From: Rhodospirillales bacterium
GTDB taxonomy: Bacteria; Pseudomonadota; Alphaproteobacteria; Acetobacterales; Acetobacteraceae
Length of the DNA: 5,695 nt
Assembly (NCBI GenBank): GCA_025350425.1
Contig: JANXXW010000485.1
Span: 1 to 5,695, forward strand
Reading direction: 5' to 3'
Shown here piece after piece: positions 1-5,069 of the stretch. A program made the position numbers and the translations under genes. The notes below the pieces were generated by a model. The model was given only the letters and a program-made list of their open reading frames with translations, did no database searches and had not been told where the DNA came from. Within the stretch, counting starts at the first letter, position 1, and each line of letters begins with the position of its first letter.

Positions 1-102
1 GCTGCAAAGCAGATACATCGCCTGCAACCAGACATGCAGCTTCACGTAGCTGGACTCAAACACGGTGCCGACCGTCACGCGGCTCTGCTTGCGGCAGGTG
101 TA
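1..102 (-). mobile_element. Internal fragment of an IS1595-type transposase gene, inverted
   Basis: These 102 nt are the exact reverse complement of 1253-1354 with no mismatch, by base-by-base comparison. They encode residues 56-89 of the transposase (from YTCRK to LLCS) on the minus strand, ending at the window's left edge. No terminal inverted repeat is present: the copy stops inside the gene and runs straight into dioxygenase coding sequence at about 101-103. It is either the remnant of a second, oppositely oriented copy of the same element, or a chimera made from the copy at 1023-3860. The perfect identity and the missing element end make me favour a chimera. Confidence 0.9.
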
Positions 103-919
103 CCACCTGTTCTACGCGGACGGCGAGGCGCGTCCCGGGACCGACCTCACCTTCTTCAACTGGCCCGTGGGACCAGAGCAACGCGGCACAAACGCCATCG
201 TCGGTACGACGCTGCGGGTTTCGGGTGCGGGGACATTCACCTACTGGGCGGACCGCTTGAGCGCTGCCGGGATACGAGCCGCCGAGGCGCGCGAGATCGA
301 CGGTCGACTGACGCTGGAGTTCCAGGACCCCGAAGGCCAGCGGCTGGCCCTGATCGACGATCACGGCGAGGGGGCCGCCTTCCCCTGGGCCGCCAGCCCG
401 GTCCCGCCCGAACACCAGATCCGGGGCCTCGGGCCGGTCCACCTGAGCGTGCCCGACCTGCACCCGTCCGACCCGTTCCTGACGGAGGTGATGGCCATGC
501 GGCGCACACGCACCTATGTCGACCCCGAGCGCCCCCGCGTCACGGTCCAGGTTTACGAAATGGACCAGGGTGGCCTTTCGGCGGAGCTGCATGTCCGGGT
601 CGAGCCGGACCTTGCGCCTGCCCAGCCGGGCGCCGGCGGCGTCCACCACGTCGCCTTCCGGGTCAGCGACGACGCCGAGTACCGGGCGTGGATCGAGCGT
701 TTCCAGCAACTCGGAATCCGCTTCAGCGGCCCGATCGACCGCTATTACTTCCAGAGCCTCTACACGCGCGGCCCGAACAACATTCTCTATGAGATCGCCA
801 CCGACGGACCCGGATTTGCCGCCGACGAAAGCGCGGACACGCTGGGCGAGCGCCTGGCCCTCCCGCCATTCCTGGAACCCCGCCGCGCTGAAATCGAACG
901 CGGCCTCAAGCCGCTATAG
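101..919 (+). CDS. Ring-cleaving dioxygenase / glyoxalase (VOC) family protein, 5'-truncated
   Basis: The product resembles the two-module VOC proteins annotated as glyoxalase-family ring-cleaving dioxygenases (MhqO/MhqE-like), cytosolic metal-dependent enzymes linked to quinone or hydroquinone breakdown. Recognisable blocks are YHLFYADGEARPGTDLTFFNWP right after the junction, GPVHLSVPDL opening the second module (from about 437), GVHHVAFRV (His codons 644-649) and NNILYEIATDGPGF (Glu codon 791-793). From family knowledge, one of these His residues and the Glu are probable metal ligands. The family normally has roughly 45 more residues before YHLFY, including an N-terminal HH motif with the first metal ligand. 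That part is missing. The frame stays open upstream to 65, but those 12 codons are antisense transposase sequence. As written the protein would be inactive; if the left junction is an artefact, the real gene may be intact. The exact substrate cannot be told. Confidence 0.85.
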   Translation, partial: YHLFYADGEARPGTDLTFFNWPVGPEQRGTNAIVGTTLRVSGAGTFTYWADRLSAAGIRAAEAREIDGRLTLEFQDPEGQRLALIDDHGEGAAFPWAASPVPPEHQIRGLGPVHLSVPDLHPSDPFLTEVMAMRRTRTYVDPERPRVTVQVYEMDQGGLSAELHVRVEPDLAPAQPGAGGVHHVAFRVSDDAEYRAWIERFQQLGIRFSGPIDRYYFQSLYTRGPNNILYEIATDGPGFAADESADTLGERLALPPFLEPRRAEIERGLKPL

Positions 920-925
920 CGGCTT
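908..925. terminator. 18-nt perfect palindrome over the dioxygenase stop; weak terminator candidate
   Basis: The sequence AAGCCGCTATAGCGGCTT is fully self-complementary. As RNA it can form a 7-bp stem with a TATA loop. The TAG stop of the dioxygenase (917-919) lies inside it. It is followed only by a short T run (924-926), so it is a poor intrinsic terminator by the usual rule. It could instead be a protein-binding site or chance. The remaining spacer, 926-1022, shows no gene. Confidence 0.3.
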
Positions 926-1022
926 TGGCGCTCCCGCCACGCCGCTTCAGCCGTTTGCGCCAACTGCACTCCGCAACCAGCGCCGTTGTGAGCGCCAGAC
1001 GCATTGGGCACCGCTATCAAAA

Positions 1023-1049
1023 GGCGATATGGTAGTTACCAAACCCACC
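1023..1049 (+). repeat. Left terminal inverted repeat
   Basis: It begins GGCGATATGGTAGTT and continues CCAAACCCACC after one variable base. It matches the reverse complement of 3834-3860 at 26 of 27 positions; the difference is position 16 (A here, G at the right end). The similarity stops abruptly after 1049. The core GCGATAT recurs at 1053-1059, just inside the repeat, which could be an extra transposase contact or part of a promoter. Confidence 0.92.
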
Positions 1050-1074
1050 GTTGCGATATAGGTTAGCTTCGTAG

Positions 1075-1080
1075 ACGGAG
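1075..1080 (+). promoter_or_regulatory. Ribosome binding site of the transposase
   Basis: ACGGAG lies 7 nt before the GTG at 1088. An in-frame TTG at 1082 is only 1 nt from this motif, too close to be used, so the site favours the GTG start. Confidence 0.6.
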
Positions 1081-1087
1081 ATTGCCG

Positions 1088-2014
1088 GTGGCCAGCGTGC
1101 TTAACCAGCCTTTCTTTCAGGATGAAGAAGCCGCTTACGCGAAGCTAGAGGGTATTGTTTGGCCGAATGGTGCGACGTGCCCACACTGTGGCAGCACCGA
1201 TCGCATGAAGAAGATGGGCGGGATCGCGACCCGTCCCGGCCTCTACAAGTGCTACACCTGCCGCAAGCAGAGCCGCGTGACGGTCGGCACCGTGTTTGAG
1301 TCCAGCTACGTGAAGCTGCATGTCTGGTTGCAGGCGATGTATCTGCTTTGCAGCAACAAAAAGGGTATTAGCAGCAACCAGCTCGCGCGCACGCTGGACG
1401 TGACGGTAAAGACAGCGTGGTTCATGTCGCACCGCCTTCGCGCGGCGATGATGGCTGGCACCGTACTGCCCCCTATGGGTGGCGCTGGCGTGACCGTCGA
1501 GATCGACGAGACCTACATCGGCACGAAATACGAGAAGCCGGGAGGCGCGCGAGGCTACGCGCACAAGAACGCCATCCTTACCCTGGTCCAGCGCGGCGGT
1601 GGTTCCCGGTCCTTTCATGTGGACGGCACGAAGGACAGTGACCTTCTGCCGATCATCAAGGCGAGCGTCGCGCCTGGCACCCATGTCATGACAGACGAAG
1701 CTGTCCAGTATGCCCACCTGAACAAGCATTTCACCGAGCATGATTCCGTCCGCCATGGCGAGAGCGAGTATGGACGAGGCTTCGTCCACACGAACACGGC
1801 TGAAGGTTTTTACAGCGTGTTCAAGCACGGCATGAAGGGCGTTTATCAGCACTGTTCCACAAAGCAGCTGCACCGCTACGTGGCTGAGTTTGATTTCCGG
1901 TATAACAACCGTGTGCGGTTGAGGGTGGACGATACAGGGCGGACGGTGAATGCGCTTCGAGGCATCGTGGGGAGGCGGCTGACCTACCGGGACTCGCCGT
2001 CAATTGCGTTGTAG
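1088..2014 (+). CDS. IS1595-family DDE transposase
   Basis: This enzyme cuts and joins the element ends at 1023-1049 and 3834-3860. The 308-aa protein has the IS1595 order of domains. An N-terminal zinc ribbon has Cys31, Cys34, Cys55 and Cys58 (CPHC and CYTC). A helix-turn-helix-like region spans about 93-120 (GISSNQLARTLDVTVKTAWF). The RNase H-like catalytic core has Asp140 in EIDETYIG, Asp203 in MTDEA, and HTNTAEGFYSVFKHGMKGVYQH with Asn236/Glu239 and Lys246, followed by RYNNR (271-275). The typical IS1595 block has Trp where this one has Tyr242, a mild variation. The length is normal for the family and the reading frame is unbroken, so it is probably functional. I chose GTG at 1088 because ACGGAG sits 7 nt upstream. 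An internal 102-nt piece (1253-1354) is repeated inverted at the left edge of the window. Confidence 0.95.
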   Translation: MASVLNQPFFQDEEAAYAKLEGIVWPNGATCPHCGSTDRMKKMGGIATRPGLYKCYTCRKQSRVTVGTVFESSYVKLHVWLQAMYLLCSNKKGISSNQLARTLDVTVKTAWFMSHRLRAAMMAGTVLPPMGGAGVTVEIDETYIGTKYEKPGGARGYAHKNAILTLVQRGGGSRSFHVDGTKDSDLLPIIKASVAPGTHVMTDEAVQYAHLNKHFTEHDSVRHGESEYGRGFVHTNTAEGFYSVFKHGMKGVYQHCSTKQLHRYVAEFDFRYNNRVRLRVDDTGRTVNALRGIVGRRLTYRDSPSIAL

Positions 2015-2051
2015 CTTTAGGGTCTCGTCGGCCTGTAGACTCCGTCTGTGC

Positions 2052-2057
2052 AGGAGG
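2052..2057 (+). promoter_or_regulatory. Strong Shine-Dalgarno of the first passenger gene
   Basis: AGGAGG lies 7 nt before a TTG at 2065. This near-ideal site decides in favour of the TTG start over the first ATG at 2095. It lies in the 50-nt gap after the transposase stop, where I see no convincing promoter or terminator. The passenger operon may therefore be read through from the transposase transcript. Confidence 0.75.
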
Positions 2058-2064
2058 CGCGCTT

Positions 2065-2817
2065 TTGGCTACAGTGACCGACATAGACGCCGATATGACC
2101 CTGGAACTGAACGGCGCTGACGTAACGCCGGACCGCTTTCAGCGGGCGATTCGCGCCTTTTTTGGCATGGTCGGAGAGGTCACAAAGTCTGTATGCGATG
2201 GTAAGCCGCGAGTTGAATGGCGCGTGCAGGTCAAGGCAGGAAGCAACCTTATTGGGATGAATTCTGTGCCTGGCTTCCGTCCGGAGACTGTCGGATTGAT
2301 CGCCTCCACCATTCGCGACGGTATCGTCGCATTGGAAGAGAACAACCTGAGCCATCCGCCGCACTTCAGCGACGCCGCGCTGCGCCACGTTCACGATCTC
2401 GCGGAAACGTTGGTCATCAAGAGACTGCAAGATTTTAGTCTTCGTCTATGGACAAGGAAACACAGCCTTGCCGTGACCGACCGTTTAGCTACTAGCTCCA
2501 CCCTGCTGCTAACCAAGCAAGTAGAAGACTACGGGTCCATAGACGGAAAATTGCAGACGCTTTCCGAGCGCGGCGCTATGCGGTTCGTGATCTATGAGAC
2601 GTTGACCGACCGTGGGATCTCTTGCTTCATTAAGCCGGATCAGTTGTCCGACGCGATGAAGAGTTTTCAGCAGCGTGTGGAAGTCTATGGCCTGATCGGC
2701 TATCGCCCGGACGGGGTGCCAGTAAGCATTGATGTTGATGACATAGTGCAGTTTCCCAAGCGCGAGGCAGTTCCTGACTTTTGGGAGGTTCACAGAATTT
2801 TGCGAGCGGCAGGCTGA
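2065..2817 (+). CDS. Uncharacterised 250-aa passenger protein, upstream partner of the PIN protein
   Basis: I cannot assign a named family. The protein is soluble, with no signal peptide or membrane segment. The N-terminal half (about 12-115) opens with MTLELNGADVTPDRFQRAIRAF and looks mixed alpha/beta. After a linker, the C-terminal part (about 150-230) runs EDYGSIDGKLQTLSERGAMRFVIYE, then FQQRVEVYGLIGYRPDGVPVSIDVDDIVQFP. Its alternating strands and turns suggest a small beta-barrel (OB-like) fold, a guess from pattern alone. No helix-turn-helix, ribbon-helix-helix or AbrB-type antitoxin motif is visible. Translation starts at TTG with AGGAGG 7 nt upstream. The stop overlaps the PIN gene start by one base (TGATG), so the two are translationally coupled and probably made in fixed ratio. 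By position it could be the antitoxin or regulator of the PIN protein (inference); a nucleic-acid-binding accessory subunit is the alternative. Confidence 0.85.
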   Translation: MATVTDIDADMTLELNGADVTPDRFQRAIRAFFGMVGEVTKSVCDGKPRVEWRVQVKAGSNLIGMNSVPGFRPETVGLIASTIRDGIVALEENNLSHPPHFSDAALRHVHDLAETLVIKRLQDFSLRLWTRKHSLAVTDRLATSSTLLLTKQVEDYGSIDGKLQTLSERGAMRFVIYETLTDRGISCFIKPDQLSDAMKSFQQRVEVYGLIGYRPDGVPVSIDVDDIVQFPKREAVPDFWEVHRILRAAG

Positions 2818-3281
2818 TGGCTGATCAACGCTATTGGGACTCGGATTGTTTTTTGGGCTGGCTACAAGCGGAAGTGGACAAAGAGAAAGAGTGCGAGTCG
2901 GTTCTTGAGGCGGCCAAGGATGGCAAAGTTCTAATTGTCACGTCCGCCCTCACCTTTGCCGAGGTGTTGATGCTGAAGGGCAAGAAGCCAATCCCAAGCG
3001 GGAATCGCGCAAAGGTGGAAGCGTTTTTCCGGAGCGATTTTATCGTTGTGCGAAACATCTCAAGGCGCATAGCTGAGACTAGCCGAGGGCTGGTTTGGGA
3101 TAACAAGATAGCTCCCAAGGATGCTCTTCACGTCGCGACCGCCCTGGACGCCAACTTACTTCTTTTCAATACCTTTGATGCCAAGCTTATCGGCAAATGC
3201 AAAAGGTCGAAGGCTATTTCCATGACAGTAGAACGGCCGCAAGTCACCGAACCAAAACTCTCCTTTGGGAGCGCTCAATGA
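2817..3281 (+). CDS. PIN-domain protein (VapC-like ribonuclease), probable toxin
   Basis: The 154-aa protein has the layout of a single PIN domain, a metal-dependent RNase fold. The acidic residues fall where expected: Asp8 or Asp10 in YWDSDCFLGWL, Glu49 in SALTFAEVL, Asp102 in APKDALHVATAL, and Asp121 in LLFNTFDAKLIG. No catalytic position appears lost, so it should be active. Known PIN proteins of this size mostly act as type II toxins that cleave tRNA, rRNA or mRNA. The YWDS opening and PKDALHVATA block are typical of the VapC-like branch. The start is the ATG overlapping the preceding stop; the frame is open further upstream, but only the overlapping ATG makes sense. The local Shine-Dalgarno is weak (GGCAGG), consistent with translation coupled to the upstream gene. 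The partner is not a classic short antitoxin. A housekeeping RNA-processing role or defence function is possible but less likely on a mobile element. Confidence 0.88.
   Translation: MADQRYWDSDCFLGWLQAEVDKEKECESVLEAAKDGKVLIVTSALTFAEVLMLKGKKPIPSGNRAKVEAFFRSDFIVVRNISRRIAETSRGLVWDNKIAPKDALHVATALDANLLLFNTFDAKLIGKCKRSKAISMTVERPQVTEPKLSFGSAQ
3267..3271 (+). promoter_or_regulatory. Ribosome binding site of the 57-aa gene
   Basis: GGGAG ends 6 nt before the ATG at 3278 and lies inside the end of the PIN gene. It supports the reality of the small downstream gene. Confidence 0.55.
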
Positions 3282-3451
3282 AACCGACAGCAGATGACCA
3301 GCGGCGTCGGTTCAAGGAGGCCGCCCGCGCGCTAGGGTGCGACGAAAGCGAGACGACGTTTGATGAGAAGCTGAAGGTGATTGCGCGTCACAAGGCGACG
3401 TCCGAACCGAAGCAACTGGATGCGCCTGATGAGAGTAAGAAGGTGCCGTGA
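3278..3451 (+). CDS. Small charged 57-aa protein of unknown function
   Basis: The product is short, hydrophilic and rich in Lys, Arg, Asp and Glu. Residues 8-46 (QRRRFKEAARALGCDESETTFDEKLKVIARHK) look like two or three amphipathic helices around a single Cys20; the C-terminal tail appears disordered. I recognise the RFKEAARxLGCDE...FDEKLxxIA pattern as typical of small conserved hypothetical proteins in proteobacteria, without a known function. Support for it being a gene: GGGAG 6 nt before the ATG, ATGA overlap with the PIN stop, and GTGA overlap of its own stop with the next start. The same frame is open further upstream, but the overlapping ATG with its own binding site is the better start. 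It could be a modulator of the PIN protein, a small adaptor, or an anti-nuclease peptide; the sequence does not decide. Confidence 0.75.
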   Translation: MKPTADDQRRRFKEAARALGCDESETTFDEKLKVIARHKATSEPKQLDAPDESKKVP

Positions 3452-3783
3452 GACTTGTCCGCCACGGCCTGTTCCTATTTGCGGCGGTGTGTGCGGCCAC
3501 CCCAGCAGCATCTGCTGACTTTACCTTGATTGGCGCTGGTTTAGCTTCATGCGGCACGTGGACACAAAATCGCACTCATCCAACGCTCAATACCAAGCAA
3601 CTTGAGCAGTGGGTTTTTGGATTCCTGTCTGGCGCCGGGTTCGTTGGCGGTTCAACATACGATCCTCTTAATGGCCTAGATGCGGCAGCCATTCTGGTTT
3701 GGGTTGATAATTTCTGTTCCTCAAATCCGCTCAGAACCATCTCGAAAGCCGGCACTAGCTTTATCGCAAATCATCCGAAATGA
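3448..3783 (+). CDS. Small exported (periplasmic) protein of unknown function
   Basis: The 111-aa product begins with a clear Sec signal peptide: MRLVRH basic start, hydrophobic GLFLFAAVCAA, and a cleavage motif ASA before Asp24. The mature part of about 88 residues has two Cys, Cys35 (LASCGTWTQNR) and Cys90 (WVDNFCSSNPL), probably joined as a disulfide in the periplasm. Between them lie QWVFGFLSGAG and GLDAAAILVWVDNFC, likely helices. There is no lipobox at the cleavage site, because Cys15 lies within the hydrophobic core. The pattern, with ASCGxW near the start, a WVxGFLSG block and WVDNxCxxNPL near the end, resembles small secreted hypothetical proteins, but I know no function. It starts with GTG, preceded by AAGAAGG 4 nt upstream and overlapping the previous stop by 4 nt. 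It is the last gene before the right inverted repeat. An exported protein is unexpected behind a cytoplasmic nuclease. Confidence 0.85.
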   Translation: MRLVRHGLFLFAAVCAATPAASADFTLIGAGLASCGTWTQNRTHPTLNTKQLEQWVFGFLSGAGFVGGSTYDPLNGLDAAAILVWVDNFCSSNPLRTISKAGTSFIANHPK

Positions 3784-3833
3784 CCTTTAGCCTCGTAAAG
3801 AGGGTGTCACCGCCATACATTCCCACGTTTATT

Positions 3834-3860
3834 GGTGGGTTTGGCAACTACCATATCGCC
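3834..3860 (-). repeat. Right terminal inverted repeat
   Basis: Read on the minus strand from 3860, it gives GGCGATATGGTAGTT, G, then CCAAACCCACC, matching 1023-1049 at 26 of 27 positions. Similarity ends at 3834. It lies 50 nt after the last passenger stop and ends 3 nt before the ackA stop codon. Confidence 0.92.
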
Positions 3861-3863
3861 AAA

Positions 3864-5069
3864 TTAAGCTCCTCCCGTCTCCCCGGCGTCGGACAGCACG
3901 TCCCGCGTGTGGCGGGCGATCATCGCTTCCTCGTCGGTTGGGATTACGCGCACATCCACCCGGCTTTCTGACGTCGCGATCCGGTCGGCGTGGTTCGCGT
4001 TGGCGGCGCGGTCGATCCGCACGCCTAGCCAGCCCAGACGCTCGCACACGGCTTCACGGATTGCGGGCGAATGCTCGCCGATCCCCGCCGTGAACACGAA
4101 GCCGTCGAGGCCGCCCAGGGAGTTAGCGAGCGCCGCTGTTTGGCGGGCGACGCGGAACACGAACAGCTCGACCGCCTCCCGCGCGTGGGGATCTGCACTC
4201 GCGGTCAGCGTCCGCATGTCGCTGGAAATGCCGGACACGCCGAGCAGGCCCGATTTCTTGTAAAGAACCTGCTCCACATCGGGCGCAGACAGGCCTTTCT
4301 GCTGGAGCATGTACAGCACCACCCCGGCATCGAGCGTCCCGCACCGCGTGCCCATCACCAGTCCGTCAAGCGCCGTAAAGCCCATGGTGGTATCGAGGCT
4401 GCGTCCGTCCCGCATGGCGCACAGGCTGGCGCCGTTGCCGAGATGGGCGACCACCACGCGTCCGGCGGCCAGATGCGGCGCGGTCTCCCGCAATCGCCCA
4501 GCAATAAACTCGTAGGACAACCCGTGAAACCCATAGCGGCGCACGCCCTCGTCCTCGTACTCGCGCGGCAGGGCGTAGCGGCTGGCGACGGCGGGCAGCG
4601 TGTGGTGGAACGCAGTGTCGAAGCACGCGACCTGCGGCAGGTCCGGTTGGCGTCCCATGATGGCCCGCACCGGGGCCAGGCTGTGCGGCTGGTGCAAGGG
4701 CGCCAGCGGCGTCAGCCCGTCCAGCGCCGCAATGATCTCCGGGGTCAGCCGGACCGGCGCGATGAAATCCCGGCCGCCATGCACGACGCGGTGGCCGACC
4801 GCGGCCAGCACGTCGCAGCCGAGGTGATGCCTGACCCAATCCATCAGCCAACCCAGCAGAGCGTCGTGATCGGTGCTCGCGTTACCGGCCCAGCTCTTCT
4901 GCCCGATTTCGGTTCCTGCCGCGTCGTGTGCGGCGAAATGCGGCTCGGTGCCGATCCCTTCCATCTCGCCCCGGACCGCCGGCTCGAGGGTTTTACCCGG
5001 CCCCATCTTGAACAACGCGAACTTGATGCTGGACGAACCGGCGTTCAGCGCAAGGATCGCGTCGGTCAT
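3864..5069 (-). CDS. ackA: Acetate kinase
   Basis: Acetate kinase interconverts acetate plus ATP and acetyl phosphate plus ADP in the cytosol, usually working with phosphotransacetylase. The 401-aa length is normal. All main motifs are visible: N-terminal signature LALNAGSSSIKFALF with Asn9, HRVVHGG with Arg94, CFDTAFH with Asp151, RYGFHGLSYEF with His182, AHLGNGASL with His209, MGTRCGTLD with Arg242, FTAGIGEHS (326-334), and the C-terminal PTDEEAMIARHT with Glu381. The catalytic set is therefore complete. The ATG is the natural start because it sits directly before AILALNAGSSS and overlaps the stop of the upstream lyase gene by 4 nt (ATGA). No good Shine-Dalgarno is seen, consistent with translational coupling. 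The TAA at 3864-3866 lies 3 nt outside the mobile element, so insertion left the protein intact but placed foreign sequence directly at its 3' end. A propionate-preferring relative cannot be excluded. Confidence 0.96.
   Translation of the reverse strand: MTDAILALNAGSSSIKFALFKMGPGKTLEPAVRGEMEGIGTEPHFAAHDAAGTEIGQKSWAGNASTDHDALLGWLMDWVRHHLGCDVLAAVGHRVVHGGRDFIAPVRLTPEIIAALDGLTPLAPLHQPHSLAPVRAIMGRQPDLPQVACFDTAFHHTLPAVASRYALPREYEDEGVRRYGFHGLSYEFIAGRLRETAPHLAAGRVVVAHLGNGASLCAMRDGRSLDTTMGFTALDGLVMGTRCGTLDAGVVLYMLQQKGLSAPDVEQVLYKKSGLLGVSGISSDMRTLTASADPHAREAVELFVFRVARQTAALANSLGGLDGFVFTAGIGEHSPAIREAVCERLGWLGVRIDRAANANHADRIATSESRVDVRVIPTDEEAMIARHTRDVLSDAGETGGA

Larger units (their letters stand above)
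1023..3860 (+). mobile_element. IS1595-family element (about 2.84 kb) with a four-gene passenger operon
   Basis: The element is delimited by 27-bp terminal inverted repeats at 1023-1049 and 3834-3860. It contains an IS1595-type transposase at its left end and four same-strand passenger genes that fill the rest almost without gaps. IS1595-family elements are known to include longer members with passenger genes, so the architecture is credible. This copy looks intact, with both ends present and the transposase open with its catalytic residues. The passenger part is visibly less GC-rich than the flanking dioxygenase and acetate kinase genes, which suggests a different origin. The family makes 8-bp target duplications, but the flanks (TATCAAAA on the left, AAATTAAG on the right) do not match beyond AAA. 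The element lies between the convergent 3' ends of the dioxygenase and ackA genes and disrupts neither. Confidence 0.88.

Noticed and set aside
56..709. A long open frame on the minus strand opposite the dioxygenase.
   Set aside because: The opposite strand encodes clear VOC-family blocks; the antisense product is low-complexity and unlike any known protein.
1033..1060. A promoter in the left end, with TAGTTA as -35 and GATATA as -10 at 16-nt spacing.
   Set aside because: The -35 matches consensus at only half the positions and the bases overlap the inverted repeat. It is plausible by position but not supported well enough to annotate.
1082..1087. TTG at 1082 as the transposase start.
   Set aside because: The ACGGAG motif would be only 1 nt away. 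The GTG at 1088 has correct spacing.
1145..1873. A 242-codon open frame antisense to the transposase.
   Set aside because: The transposase has a zinc ribbon and catalytic residues in frame; the antisense is explained by high GC content.
2065..3281. Calling the first two cargo genes a standard VapB-VapC pair.
   Set aside because: The PIN protein fits VapC, but the upstream protein is far too long and lacks a visible VapB-type DNA-binding motif, so the standard name would mislead.
3781..3809. A hairpin after the last cargo gene (CTTTA at 3785-3789 with TAAAG at 3796-3800, TGAC with GTCA outside).
   Set aside because: The stem is short and AU-rich, with an internal loop and no T tract. It does not qualify as an intrinsic terminator.
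3780..3971. A possible fifth cargo gene starting with ATGA overlap at the stop of the secreted-protein gene (63 codons).
   Set aside because: It has the tempting overlap, but its frame runs through the right inverted repeat and out into the antisense of ackA. Only about 27 codons lie within the element and they resemble no known protein.
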